A stretch of 64,000 bases of DNA from Tiliqua scincoides (GCF_035046505.1 NC_089824.1:217938596-218002595); one strand, 5' to 3'. Numbered from the stretch's first letter, positions 46,221 to 58,446 are shown. A program made the numbers and translations. Notes: generated by a model from the letters alone, not told the origin.

Positions 46221-47604
46221 TGAAAAATCTGCGTCTTCTGCTCTCAAGTGGTCTGCAATGTAATGGACACCCTCCACTGCTAACTTCAAGGCAGGTGACA
46301 TCAGCAAAAGCTGCTGGTCTTTCGTACCCAGAGTCTTGCTCCCTTGCCCTGATGTGCTGGCTGACTCATTCTTTTTACATTTGCATTTACAGTGAGTGGG
46401 TTTGGATTTGGGCTGCTCTTCATTGAGATGACACCGCTGAGATGCTGGTGACCCGCTGGATTGCCCATTGGTCTGGGACGACTCCTCTTGCAAGTAACAA
46501 TACTGGATGCTCCTGGAGCGGCAACGGATGGTTCCTTCCTCAGCCTTCCCTGGGCTGCTATACATCTGCTGGACACTGAGTGACCTGCCTTTGGAAATGG
46601 AACTGGATTGGGAGTCTCCTAGTGGGTGGCAGGGGGGTTGTAGTGATGTACAGCTAGCCCGAATTGGCTCTGGATGCAACATGGAATACTGGCCAGAGGG
46701 CGACTTGCACACTGGCTGTGTCTTTGCTTGGTCATCGAGGCGGGCAGAAAAAGAGGATGTGGGAGACTGCTCGTTGCTCTGAGGGCTGTTTGAAGATGAG
46801 GTAGTGAAGTTGGGTTCCACTTCCATCTCCGACCAAAACCGTTGTGAGTTGGCGATCTTGTGCATGGACTCAATGAGTTTCTTGCAGTTGTCCTTCACTG
46901 CAGAGGGGCGCTTCATGAAGAGGAGGCGAGGCACCACGTCCAGAAAAACCTTCCTCACCCAATCTGGCATGGTGTGCGTGCGAGGGGAGCGGTGATGGAC
47001 GTTGAGGACAAAGACGGTGATGATAATGGACAAGGTGACAAAGATCATGGTGAAGAGCAAATACTCCCCAATCAAAGGGATGACCAGGGAGGTGGAGGGA
47101 ATGATCTCAGTGATCAGGAGAAGGAAGACAGTTAGAGACAGCAAGACTGAGATGCAGAGAGTGATCTTCTCCCCACACTCTGAAGGCAAATAGAAAACCA
47201 GAACAGTCAAACAGGAGATCAGTAGACAAGGGATGATCAAGTTGATGGTGTAAAACAGAGGGAGGCGCCGGATGATGAAGGAATATGTGATGTCAGGGTA
47301 GATCTCTGAGCAGCACTCATACTTCTTGATGTTGTAGTTCCCCACGGCATTAATGATCACCCATTCCCCACTTTCCCAGTAGTCCAGCTGGTCTACGTGA
47401 CGATGCATGCTCTCCAGGTCTATTTTGGCTTTGTCATAAGTCCACGACCCAAACTTCATTGTGCAGTTTTGCTGGTCAAAAGGGAAGAAGGTGACGTCGA
47501 TGCTGCAGGAGCTTTTGTAGATGGCTGGTGGCATCCATTTGATCCGGCCGTCATAGAAGAGGTGGGCTTTGGTGAGGTGGGTCACAGCAAAATCCCCATC
47601 TGCA
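46221..47604 (-). CDS. CHRNA4: CHRNA4 large coding exon: nicotinic acetylcholine receptor alpha-4
   Basis: This 1384-nt exon has a TTCACACAG acceptor and a GTAAGT donor. Its first base completes a split Asn codon and 461 codons follow without a stop. Counting from ADGDFAV: the Cys-loop runs from C33 to C47 with the usual 13 residues between; the vicinal pair C97-C98 ([10 protein letters not shown]) marks an alpha subunit and contacts agonist; M1 is about 114-138; M2 about 145-167 ([14 protein letters not shown]), lining the pore; M3 about 173-200. A long cytoplasmic loop from about 201 to 461 ends in an amphipathic helix ([14 protein letters not shown]). The product is a neuronal ligand-gated cation channel subunit that typically pairs with beta-2. 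The loop is Ser- and basic-rich and less conserved, as expected. All key residues are intact and the gene looks functional. Exons encoding the signal peptide and N-terminal domain were not found rightward to the window end. Confidence 0.97.
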
Positions 47605-48173
47605 CTGTGTGAAGGAAAGGGAATAAAACACAGGAAGGATTAAGGTTCTCTTACTAAGTGAGCTGCCTGTAGCAAAATGCACTCAAGAGTGTGCTACAGC
47701 TGGGCGAAATTTGTTTAATGCGTTAATTAATGTGTTATTGCAGATTTGCCTAGAAGGCTGGAAAATGGATCTCTGCCTCCCCACAAAATATACTTTCTCC
47801 ATGACACCCATCAGGGCAACAGCGCTACTGATTTTTTCCCCCTTCCCTCTGTGTTGATTCTTGAGCCTTTGCTTCTAGGCCTGTTAAAAATGATGGCCTC
47901 TGCCCCTTTGCTTAGCAGGAGCTGCCTTGCCTGGCTCTATGCAAACAGCATGAAATGAGAATGGGGACTAGAGTCATGGCTACTGTTGCCATAAAGAGCT
48001 AATGGTGCCTCCTCAAAGCAGGGGGCAGCAATGCTGTTCTCCTGGGCAACTTCTAAAGATGGATGGCTTGGGGTCTCTCTCTCTCTCTCCCTCTCTCAAA
48101 ATATTACACCCAGGCAGCAGAATGAAGACTAATGCTTGACCTTAATAAGGGCAACATATAGCTATTAAATGTA

Positions 48174-48241
48174 GAGGGTGACCCAAAAGTAGGTGGGCAG
48201 TAAATGATAACATTTATTCCACCTACTTTTGGGTCACCCTG
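48174..48241. mobile_element. 68-bp mariner-like palindrome
   Basis: Two arms of about 31 nt (AGGGTGACCCAAAAGTAGG and complement) meet at a loop of about 4 nt, with TA immediately outside each end. TA duplication and the AGGGTGNCCCAAAAGT motif fit Tc1/mariner ends placed almost back to back. Confidence 0.82.
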
Positions 48242-48789
48242 TATTTTACATTAACCATATAGAATCTATTGAACGAACTTTCAATCCATCAGTGATGGTC
48301 CGGTTGGTAACCTCCTCCTTCCACTTCATACTTTCTTTGGAATCCTTGGCTTCAGGACCCATGAGAGGCTCTCCCCCTGCCTTTCAGCCCAATTCTATCC
48401 AGCGCTGGTGCAGGGGGGGCTGCATGGCCTATGCTGTATCCAGCACTGGTTAAGAGGAGGCTTAACCCTGCGGCTTTATCCCTAGCCTACCCAATGGAAC
48501 TTCTTGGATCTGCACCAGTGATATCACTGGCCAGAGTTCAAGAAGGCCCATGTAAGGCCCCCTACTGGACCAGTACCATCCACATTCCATCCTCCCCCTG
48601 GCCTAGTACTCCTCTTCCCTGCCTCGATTTGACCTTCTGCTGCTCTCCACTTGGCACTGCACTCATCTCTACTGGCAGCTAGTGTTGTGGACACAGTGCC
48701 AGCAGGACAGCACAGGACTTCCCTCCAGCACTGCCTTTCTTGTGAATCATAGCAAACTTGTTTTATCACTTGTTTGTGACACCTAACAC

Positions 48790-49018
48790 CAGTGGCATAG
48801 CTAGAGGGGGTGCAAAGCACTAAGTCTTGCAAGTAACCTCACCACAGCAAGCAAGCGGCCGCTCCAATTCGGAGCCATTCTGGGCGGTTGAAGCGTATGC
48901 CTCCATTTTGCTCCTACCACCCAGAATGATTCCAAAGAGGAGAGGAAGTGGCTACTTGCATACTGTGGTGAGGCTCCCTGCAAAAGTTACGTTTTGCACC
49001 CCCACTAGCTATGCCACC
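48790..49018. mobile_element. MITE-A (hAT-like)
   Basis: CAGTGGCATAGCTAGAGGGG to CACTAGCTATGCCACCA; flanks not clearly matched. Confidence 0.82.
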
Positions 49019-49614
49019 ACCGAGCACCAGATCTGCTACACCATCACTAGCACAAGTTAGGATTGCACTGTAAGTCTCCTCATGGCCCGCACATGAAATG
49101 ATGGGCAAAGGAACGTCACCACATCCCTGGGCCTCATGACTTTGAGCAGGTGAATCAGGTAGGCCTCCTAAAGGTTTTCTTGAGTCTCTTGGCCCTGAAA
49201 GGTGGGTCTGAAGAAGCCCTCCCCACCCCACTCTACCAAATTCTCAGGGTGCTCATTAATATTTCTTTCCTATTTTGCCATCTTCATCTGCACTGCATCT
49301 ACCACTTGGCCTATTGACTCCCTTGGGTTGAGTTAATCCAAGCACCCTGCCCCATTCTTGCAATCTCACACCCAGGCCAATGTACAGTCAGAAAAACAAA
49401 ACCCAGAGCCCACCAACCAATATGAGTCTGCAAGGGGAAAAAGTTTCTCTTCAGTCTTGAAGAATAAGGAACTAGTAAAAATGCTTCATGGACGGAGAGG
49501 GGGGGGCATGCTATGTGTTGTAGGAATCACACAAGGAGGTTAGATTTAAAATCCTTTCAGCTAACAGCCTGAGGGCTTTTGCAGACAACCCAGATGTGTG
49601 TGTAGTCTGGCAAA

Positions 49615-49616
<2 letters not shown>

Positions 49617-49677
<61 letters not shown>
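49617..49677. repeat. (CA)n microsatellite
   Basis: About 30 CA units; the longest of three in the window. Confidence 0.98.
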
Positions 49678-49827
49678 ATCACTTATGTGCCCTGGCAATC
49701 TGTATTTTCGTTCCGGAGATCTAACTTTTTTCCATCTGTGATTCCAAAAATATAGTTGCATAGAAGGAGAGAATAAGGAATTATCTATTTGGAAGCCTTT
49801 TTTTGTACTGAGTCCATTTAAAATTAA

Positions 49828-49917
49828 CTGTGCAATCCTATGAATGTCTACTCAGAAGTAAGTCCCATTATATTCCATGGGGCTTACTCCCAGGAAAGTG
49901 TAGATAGGATTGCAGCC
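49828..49917. mobile_element. MITE-D (Harbinger-like), 90 bp
   Basis: CTGTGCAATCCTATG to ATAGGATTGCAGCC, with TAA on both sides. Other pieces of this family lie at 27638-27697, 35672-35740, 37258-37352 and 38922-38990. Confidence 0.8.
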
Positions 49918-50194
49918 TAAATCTCCATTTGTACAGGCTTGTGCAGCTTAACTTGGAATCATCTCTTATGGCACTATCCATTGTTTCAGATTTAATAGTT
50001 GCTGGACAAATACTACCAATTGATTTTAGCTTTATACTTATTTTGTGGGGTTATCTCTTCAGATTTGTTTGTGAATGGGTCTGCTGGAATTGCTAAAGGC
50101 TGTGGGCTTGAGCAATTCACAAATGAATGTGCTAAGTAGTCTAACCACCTGGGGATACATTGACAAACCCTTGGAAAGTAGGCAAGTATTGCAG

Positions 50195-50836
50195 AGAAAA
50201 TTTACATATTTTGGCCAAAATTTTAAAATCTTTGTACTTTTATAATAATACCATCATCTTATATGTTGCTGTTGGCAGCCTTCAGTCTCGGAAGACTCTG
50301 GTATCGCGCTCTGAATGGTGGTTCTGGAACAGCATCTAGTGTGGCTGAAAAGGCCGATTCGGGAGTGACAATCCCTTCCACACTGGGAGCAAGTGCAGTC
50401 TGTCCCTGGTCTGTCTCCCTGGCTATGGGCCTTCCTTCTTTGCCTCAGACTGTTGGCCAAGTGTCTCTTCAAACTGGGAAAGGCCATGCTGCACAGCCTG
50501 CCTCCAAGTGGGCCGCTCAGAGGCCAGGGTTTTCCACCTGTTGAGGTCCACTCCTAAGGCCTTCAGATCCCTCTTCTTATATGCTATATGTTAGAACATA
50601 TTATATCTTATATCTTCTTATCTCTTATATGTTATTTGATGCATAATTTCATGCAGAGTGCAATGAAATAAACTGCGTGGAAATATCTCTATTCTACCAA
50701 AAATTATAGCCAAAAAACCAGTGGGTGGGGCAATAGTACATCACCACATCCACCGCCCTGGGCACTGCCCCACTGCATGGGAGGAGGTCCACCATGGGGG
50801 TGTTGCGCTGGCCTCCTTAACTGGGTGATGCCACTG
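50195..50836. mobile_element. MITE-E copy interrupted by LINE-X
   Basis: Right part 50578-50836 has TATAGCCAAAAAACCAGTGG and ends GGGTGATGCCACTG. Left part holds TTGGCCAAAATTTTAAAATC and AATAATACCATCATC. The left terminus is not resolved. Confidence 0.72.
50265..50577 (-). repeat. LINE-X 3' segment, antisense
   Basis: Sense frame includes DRPGTDCTCSQCGRDCHSRI and ends ETEGCQQQ. Carries GAG where SINE tails have TAG. Nested in MITE-E. Confidence 0.88.
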
Positions 50837-51428
50837 CAATGTTGACCAATAACACAAGCAAAAAAAGACAGCCTCTGCCCCTGAGAACTTACAATTGAAA
50901 GGTCAAAAGCAGAAGAAGAGACAGGCAAGAGGAACAAAGGTTTAGCAGGAACAAATACGGTTTCATATTATGTTTCATTCTGGCGTGCTTCCACACACGA
51001 GTGCTTGGGTGACCCCTGCCCTTCCCATGGCCAAGAAGGGATGGAATGTCCACCACAATGTTCACTCACACATATGTTTCATTCAGCAGAGGACCCCAGC
51101 AATTTCAAACAAAGGTTTATTGCTTACTGGTTTGTCTCTTTTTGGTTGATCTCAGCTGGAGGATTCATGAATAACCGCCCCTTGAATAGCCACCCTGTGG
51201 ATTGCCCAATACCAGATTCTGTTCCCACGGAGGTGTGTGTGCGTGGGGCAGAGTGTCTTTATTTACTGATTTCCACTAAGTTATTTTCCTTCCTTTTTCC
51301 AAGCCCCGCATGCCACATCCCTTTGTGATGAATGCTGACAGCCTCGCAAGTGGAGGGATTCCATTCATGCAACAACGACATTTAGCATGCTAAAAGCATT
51401 TTAAAATGCTTCACATACATTATCTCAC

Positions 51429-51672
51429 TGTGCAGCATGGCCTTTCCCAGTTTGAGGAGACACTTGGCCAACAGTCAAGTGTTGGCAAAGAGGCAAAGAA
51501 GGAAGGCCCATAGCCAGGGAGACAGACAAGGGACAGACTGCACTTGCTCCCGGTGTGGAAGGGATTGTCACTCCCGAATCGGCCTTTTCAGCCACACTAG
51601 ATGCTGTTCCAGAACCACCATTCAGAGCACGATACCAGAGTCTTTCGAGACTGAAGGTTGCCAACAACAACA
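51429..51672 (+). repeat. LINE-X 3' segment with (AAC)n tail
   Basis: Encodes HSQGDRQGTDCTCSRCGRD followed by CHSRIGLFSHTRCC, a CCHH-type knuckle, then PESFETEGCQQQQ. It ends in AAC repeats. A perfect 12-bp duplication ACATTATCTCAC flanks it (51417-51428, 51673-51684), so this is a genuine short target-primed insertion. Confidence 0.93.
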
Positions 51673-51687
51673 ACATTATCTCACCAA

Positions 51688-51777
51688 GCCTGAAATCCTA
51701 TACACACTTTCCTGGGAGTAAGCCCCATTGAACATACTAGACCTTACTTCTGCATAAACATGTATAGGATTGCACTG
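51688..51777. mobile_element. MITE-D (Harbinger-like)
   Basis: CCTGAAATCCTATACACACT to TATAGGATTGCACTG with TAA at right. It abuts the LINE-X target duplication. Confidence 0.7.
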
Positions 51778-51904
51778 TAAATCACACAACAGCCCTGCAA
51801 GGAAGATCAGTTCTGTAATACTGTAAAGGTGGGGGATGAGACCAGCAAGAGCAGGTGGCCTAAAACTAGCTTGGGGATTCTTGGGGAGAATCAAATGTAA
51901 ACTG

Positions 51905-52325
51905 GGGACTTCCTAAGAACATTCCTGGATCAGGCCAAGGGCCCGTCTAGTCCAGTTTCCTGTATCTCACAGTGGCCCACCAGATGCCTCTGGGACAGCG
52001 ATTTTCAGCCGTTTTCATCTCACAGCACACTGACAAGGCACTAAAATTGTCAACGGACACCATCAGGTATTTGACAATTGACAAGGCACACCATGCTACC
52101 AGTGGGGGGGAGGGCTCACATCCCCCATTGGCCCTATAAATAAATGACCTTCTCCCAAATTCCTGTGGCACACCTGTGGACCTCTCATGGCACACCAATG
52201 TGCCACGGCACAGTGGTTGAAAACGGCTGCTCTGGGAGCACTCAAGACAACAGGATACCTATACCTGTATCCAGAGAGAGACAGACTACCACTAAAATTC
52301 GGAGGTTGCATACTGACTTCCTCTT
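51905..52325 (-). repeat. CR1 3' end split by MITE-B
   Basis: CCTAAGAACATTCCTGGATC and GCCCACCAGATGCCTC on the left; GCACTCAAGACAACAGG and TCGGAGGTTGCATAC on the right. Removing the MITE restores a CR1 tail. Confidence 0.82.
51996..52229. mobile_element. MITE-B (hAT), 234 bp
   Basis: CAGCGATTTTCAGCC to GGTTGAAAACGGCTG; perfect 8-bp duplications CTCTGGGA (51988-51995, 52230-52237). Confidence 0.93.
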
Positions 52326-52850
52326 TAGAGTTCGGTCTCTGCTATGCTACCATTGGAATAAGAGAATTAGGAAGTATTTTTGCCTATGTCAAACAGTGTT
52401 TAATTTATTGATGAATTGCAATAGAGTATTATGACATTACAATGTCAAATATTATGGCTGCCTGCTGAGCTGCTTAATTACTCAGTCTGGCTGCAAAGGA
52501 ATGAAACGTCTGTCTAGTCTAGTGTGTTGTCTTAAAGACATTAGAATAAGTCTATTTTTAATTATCACCATCATCAAGCCTCCGACCCAAATTCATCAAG
52601 CCCCAAATCCACTCAGAATGTTGTCCTTCAGTGCCTGGGGTCCAATTTATCCCACTTGAGGGATCAGATTTTTGCAGATTTTCCCATTTTTGCCATCCTG
52701 TAGTTTAAGAAGTCCACAATCTGCAGAGTGTCTCTGATCGGTGTTTGTTTTCCACACAGGGCACAATCCTGTGCCTTTGGGGATATCGGCACTTTTAACA
52801 AGCTACAATGTATATACTTTTAACGATGACAGTCAGTGGGAATTATAGGG

Positions 52851-53198
52851 CAGAGATTTTCAACATTTTTCATTTCCTGGTACACTGAGATAGCCCTAAA
52901 ATTGTCAAGGCACACCATTAGTTTTTTGACAATGGACAAGGCACACCATGATGCTGGCGGGGACTCACATCCCCTATGGTTGGCAACCTTCAGTCTCGAA
53001 AGACTATGTTATAAGCCTACAGCACCTGGTATTCCCTGGTGGTCTCCCATCCAAATATTAACCAGGCCTGACCCTGCTTAGCTTCTGAGATCAGATGAGA
53101 TGGCCCTACTAATAAATGATTCTCTCTTGAACTCCTGAGGCTCACCATTCACAGCACACCAATGTCCCATGGCACACTGGCTGAAAATCAGTGCTCTA
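52851..53198. mobile_element. MITE-B interrupted by a 5S SINE
   Basis: CAGAGATTTTCAACATTTTT to GGCTGAAAATCAGTG; flanks TTATAGGG and CTCTAGGG match at 6 of 8. A 5S SINE occupies 52976-53100. Confidence 0.82.
52976..53100 (-). repeat. 5S rRNA-derived SINE
   Basis: Hairpin tail and 5S body (CCATCCAAATATTAACCAGG is slightly diverged), ending GATCAGATGAGA. Confidence 0.9.
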
Positions 53199-54573
53199 GG
53201 GTAAGTATGGATAGGACTGTAGTCTAGGATTGTTAAAAAAAAATTTTGTGCTTGATGATGTCACTTCCAGCCATGACATCACTTTCGGAAGGTCCCAGAC
53301 AGATTGTAATTCTAAAAAGTAGGTCTTGGACTAAAAGGTTTGAGAATCACTGCCCTAATCAATTTCATCCATGGCCTTCAGGAAAGACTCATGGAAGGCA
53401 ACTACATTTTTCACTGCCATTCTTTGTAGGGTTGACGTGGCACAGATGTCAGATGATGGGCTGCTTTTGGAATCCAGGCTCTTTCAACAGATCTCAGTGT
53501 GATTATTTTAATGAGTCAGTTTTGACAGTCTCCTGCACCTTGCTGTAGGGGAGCAATCTATTGGAACAGATGCAGCTCAAGGCTGGTATCAGTTTCTTGG
53601 AGCCCTTCAGCTCTGGTAGCCCCTAGTCTTGCTGACTGCTTCATCTGCTCCACCTCTAGTTGCAAAGGCGACACCTTCTCTCCCCCCCCCCCCTGAGCCT
53701 GCACTGCACCACTTCCTCATCTTCTCTATCCCAACAATCTCCCCATCCCAGGCACACAAAAGCAATCTAATCTCTGTACATTGTTGCTGTCACATCGCAT
53801 CTCTGCTCTGAAGCAAGCGTGCAGAGTGAGGGGGAATCTGTACCTTCCACCAGCATGTTTCTCCTGGACGAGCTCTCTCTGGGGAAACAGTGGCTGGAAA
53901 GATGTGACTTCTGTGTGGAGCAGGTTGAATAATGTATTTCCAGTTCAAGGCGGGCTGTCTTCTCTCATTGGGTCTTTGTTCACTGATTAGCAATATAACT
54001 TGAGCAAGAGGCTTCAGAATTAAATTCTTTCCTTCCTTCCTTTTCATGCCACTTTTGCTCTGTCCCCCAATCCCTGGAACAGACTTCTTCAGGGAATTAA
54101 TTCTTCTATAAATATCTTAACAGTCCCATTTTGGAAAATCCTCTTTTAGGCGTACCTATAAGACACCAAGAGCTGCAATAGGAGCTGTTTAAAATCCATT
54201 TTTGCCCAGCCCCCAGGTGTGCACATTTGATCTCTGTTGCGTATATGCAACATTGGGCAAAAGCAGTTTAAATGAATACACACCTCAGGACCACATGGCT
54301 CCCCTTTTGGAGACTGGCTCAAAATTTGTTTCCAGGGCCCAACTCAAGTGCTGTCATGACCTTTCCATTGGCTTCAAACCAGGCTATGTGCTAACAATTT
54401 TTAGCACTCCCCACTTAATTACCCCATTTCTAATCTCTACCATTGACAAGGGGGGGAGAACAGATTCTGGATTGGATCCCCAAAAATACACTATACCTCC
54501 ATCAGTCCTAGGGGGAGGGGGATGGACAAATACATTTCTGGGCAAAATTGCATGCGGAATGTGCGTAGAAACC

Positions 54574-54704
54574 AGGCACCAGGATGCAGGTCTCTTGTTA
54601 GCTAGTGTGCTCCCCGGGGCATTTGGTGGGCCGCTGTGAGATACAAGAAGCTGGACTAGATGGGCCTATGGCCTGATCCAGTGGAGCTGCTCTTATGTTC
54701 TTAA
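54574..54704 (+). repeat. CR1 3' UTR end
   Basis: GGCACCAGGATGCAGGTCTC to GGAGCTGCTCTTATGTTCTT; only the last 130 bp. Confidence 0.9.
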
Positions 54705-55159
54705 GCTGTTCATATTGGTGGCAGAGAAAAGAAGTGAAAAGCTCAGCCTGGTAAATGAAAGGAGGATGGAAGCAGGCAAGGGTCTGACTACAGGCTGGAT
54801 TTAAAAAACACCCTGTGGCTAAGCTGTGTAGAAATGTACAGTTTCATTCCACTGGGAAGTAACAGCTCGTGTCTATAATTTATGCTGAACCTGGTTCTTG
54901 ACAAAGTAACAAAAGCAGAAAGGACAGCCCTGGCCCCAATCCACATGTCAACAATGAAGCAGCAACAAACAGGGAAGAGAGGAGGGGGAAACTCCCTTGT
55001 CTAGTCTCGCAGACCCATATCTTGCTGCCCAAACTCTGCTAGACAACTGCCTTGTGGGCCTGACTTCCCCCAGAGATCCTAATCTTGGTACTTATCTTCT
55101 GTTGGCCAACCCCAGGCAGGTCCAGGCTGCCAACCCAGTGGAGTTTGGCCTTCAGTTTC

Positions 55160-55570
55160 TGCAGGGGATCCGTTCCTGGACGGATTGTGCAGACACTGAA
55201 GCCGCGAATATTGAGATCCATGAGGGGGAGCCCTCAGATGACCTCTGGACATGACAAAAAGTGTCTTCCGGTTGTGTCTAGAGGTGTTCTGAGGCACAGG
55301 AAAGCCTTGCACACACCAGAATGTCTCCCAGATGTTTCTAAGAGGCACTTCTGGTTTTTTGTCAAACTGAAAGTGCCTCTTATAAGTGTCTGGAAAGCCT
55401 TTAGGGATGCAGGAAGGTCATGTGCAGCTTCCCCATGCCTCAAAATACTTCCAGCACTTCCAGTCACATCCGGGAGGTTCAGTGAGGCCCTCCAGGCACA
55501 GGTCAGGACCTGTGGTAAGTCAAATCCACAGGTCCCGAACCCACAGATCAGGAGGGCCAACCTGTACTGA
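55160..55570. mobile_element. Tigger-like (pogo) element, decayed
   Basis: Right end CAGGAGGGCCAACCTGTA is the complement of the TACAGGTTGGCCCTC type end of Tigger elements, with TA outside. CCCGAACCCACAGATC precedes it. The left side (GGACGGATTGTGCAGAC, AAGCCGCGAATATTGAGATC) looks like a diverged left end. Confidence 0.55.
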
Positions 55571-55904
55571 GGTCTTCTGTTCATATCTTCCCACGCCACT
55601 TTAGCTTGCGGAAACAGACACAAAGTTCCTTGTGCCCATTTCTAGTCTGGCAGGCAGCCCTCCATCCTTTTCAAAGGGACTTTAGTCATGTATGATGAAA
55701 GTGGGAGGGGTCCCAGGATCATGTCTCATGTGACGTATAGGCACACAAAGATTGGGGCTGGGGACAGCAGGCACAACTTCACCCCCATCCTCATACACCG
55801 TTGGCCTCCTGGTTTCATCATTATCACCTTGGGTGCCCTTAATAGGAGAAACAGGACTTCCCCCAGGTAAAGGGAGTAGTCCCACAATAGAGAGTCGCTC
55901 CACC

Positions 55905-56080
55905 AGTTTCACCTCCCTCCTTCCCCCTCCCTCCCCCTCCCTCCCCCCGGCGTGCCTCCTCCCACCCTCTCCCCACCTCCCCATCACGCCTCCTCCCCAC
56001 CCTAAACCGCCCTCCTCCTGCCTCCCCCTCCCCTGAACACTTCCTCCCCGCCTCCCCCTCGCCCCCGCTTTCCTCTCCGC
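55905..56080 (-). repeat. polypurine/polypyrimidine tract with G-quadruplex potential
   Basis: On the + strand this is almost only C and T with scattered A. On the - strand, the sense strand of CHRNA4, it has runs such as GGGGGGAGGGAGGGGGAGGG, which satisfies four G-tracts with 1-nt loops. Confidence 0.8.
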
Positions 56081-56934
56081 TGCTCAGCAGTCCATGCAAC
56101 CGCTGAGTGGCAGAGGGCAGATGCCTGCCTGGCGCTAGCCCAGCGCTGGCCAGGCGCTCGCCCGGCGTTAGAGCTCACAAACATGCCTTACAGCACATTT
56201 GAGACAGTGCGCGCCGGCAGTAAGCAAGAAAGGGCTGGCATTTGCATTTGCCCTCTGCTCTCAGGTCCCTCTCTGCACCTCTCGTGCTTGAGTGCCACTT
56301 TTGGAACACTTTCTCCTTCCCCTAAATTGAGCTAAATTCTGTCAGCCAGGCAGAAGCATTTTGCATTATGAGACACCCGCCAAGTAATTTCTGTGAGGAC
56401 AACTGCAGCGTCAGCATGCAGAAGTCATTGTGTTTTGGTTTATTAAGACAATTCCATTTGTACGAACGGCTGGCCTCGAAAACTTGGCGGGCATTCCACA
56501 CCAAGGCATTCAGTTTGGATTCACAACACACTGCCAAGAAACCTCAAAGAAGCAGGATGTAGAGGAGCTGATTGAAGGCAGGTGCCCTGCTCTCCAGTCC
56601 CTCCTTTCCATGATGCACCCACGACGCATGCCATTCCTCCAACACTGAATCCACACTGACGGCCAACTGTGCAAGCAACAGTGTGTTGCTGTGCAACCCC
56701 CGAAGTGTTTTGGGGTGGGAGAGGATGGGGAAGGGCAGTTCAGGCCTGAGAGGGGGTAGGATTGGAGGAGGAGGCCTCCACAGAATCCTATTCCCCTTCC
56801 TGAGCCTTACCCCAATGACAAGGGATGACTCAAACTTTGCACCAGTGATTTTGCTGGTGCAGATCTGAGTAGCCCCATTGGGTAGGCTGGGGCTTGACAC
56901 AGTCTAAGGGAACAAATTTTCCCTTACCCCAAGG

Positions 56935-57275
56935 CGCTAGGGTTTGCGTCACCCAATGCGGGACGCCAGGGCATCGCCCCCATGATGAACCTCCTCCCAT
57001 GCAGTGGGTGGGGCAATGCTGTGGGTGGTGGGCGTGGTGATGAACCATTGCCCCGCCCCTCTGGTTTCTTGGCTATAACTTTTCATAGAATAGAGATATT
57101 TCAACACGGTTTCTTTGACTGCATTCTGCATGGAATTACATATCAAATGATATATAGCAAGATGATATGATTCGAAAATACCCAGATTTTACAAATTTGA
57201 CATTTTTTCTGTCATCACCCCCCCCCCCCATGCATGTCACCCGGTGCAGCCCACACTCCCTTAGCAATGCTACTG
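56935..57275. mobile_element. MITE-E copy
   Basis: CGCTAGGGTTTGCGTCACCC to CCTTAGCAATGCTACTG; flanks CCCCAAGG and TCTCAAGG match at 6 of 8. GGTTTCTTGGCTATAAC is shared with the other copies. Confidence 0.75.
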
Positions 57276-58384
57276 TCTCAAGGTGACCTCCAGCCTGCTC
57301 AAACTCAGGGCTGGATATAGCATGGGCAGAGCACCTCCACTCTGCCAGTGATGGATAGTATTGGGCTGCCCATTACCCAGTTTGATGTCTGGAGGAACTC
57401 TGATGCACTAGGGACTTCTTCCATGTCTTCTTTTTATTCTCAGTTTTCGTTACTCAGAGTTTTCTGCAATTTTTAGTTCATTCTTTTTTTTCTGACAGGC
57501 TGTCAATTATTGCCACAGCAGTATTTATGTGTGCTGATTAAACCACAGAGAAAATTTTGATGTGATCGCACGGTTTTTTTTAAAGCTATGATTTGATCAA
57601 TGCAATCATGTAATCATATCAAGAATCCTTTTTGTACTTATTCAATCAATGTGCATATGTGCTAGTGCACATCAATAGCATGAGGGGGGAAGACACGTGA
57701 AGAAAGAAAATGATGGCAAATGGTATATATGCCACTTCCAAACTTAAGCATAGAAATTCTTCAAATTAAACTGGAAAGTGATCCAATCAGAATAGGGAAA
57801 AGTCACATTCCCAATAAAAATTCACCACCAGGGTAACCTGATGCCAAGGTAACCTACATTCTGCACCTTGTATGAATAATGCAAACCAATCAAATGCTCA
57901 TCTATTTGCTTATTATATCCCCACAAGTAGCAAAAGCAGAATAAATTGTGTAACAGAACCAAAAAGTATTTGCAATTTCTTGATTTGCATCATTTTAATT
58001 CTACTTCTTTTAGTGATAGGCGGGAGCCAAACAAGGCTCTGAATCCCCCACAGATAAGGATGCCACTCAGCCCTCTCTCCCACTTCAGAGATTTCATGTT
58101 CTGTCTCCCACACACTTTCAGTCACAAGAATCAGAAATCTGTTCATTAAAAAAACAAAAATTGAAGTTTCTGGACCTGGAATTCTGTACGCAGGACCAGA
58201 TTTCTTGCTTCTATGGAAATTTGCCTTGGCTGTGAAGTCATTTGTGCTGCTAACTTCCTTCTTCCTGTTAATGTCAATCTAGTCTTTTTCAATGCTCAGG
58301 CTCCCTGCATGCCGCTATAGAAGCTTGAATGCTTCTAGCGACCTGTAAAAGGAAAGCATTTTCAACCCAGTACAGATCTAAACT

Positions 58385-58446
<62 letters not shown>
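58385..58446. repeat. (GATA)n microsatellite
   Basis: About 15 uninterrupted GATA units. Confidence 0.98.

Noticed and set aside
46507-47193. + strand open frames opposite the CHRNA4 large exon
   Set aside because: They are antisense shadows of a strongly coding exon.
55568-56200. CpG-island promoter of CHRNA4
   Set aside because: The tract is C/T-rich rather than CpG-rich, no first exon with a signal peptide is recognisable nearby, and no intermediate exons were found.
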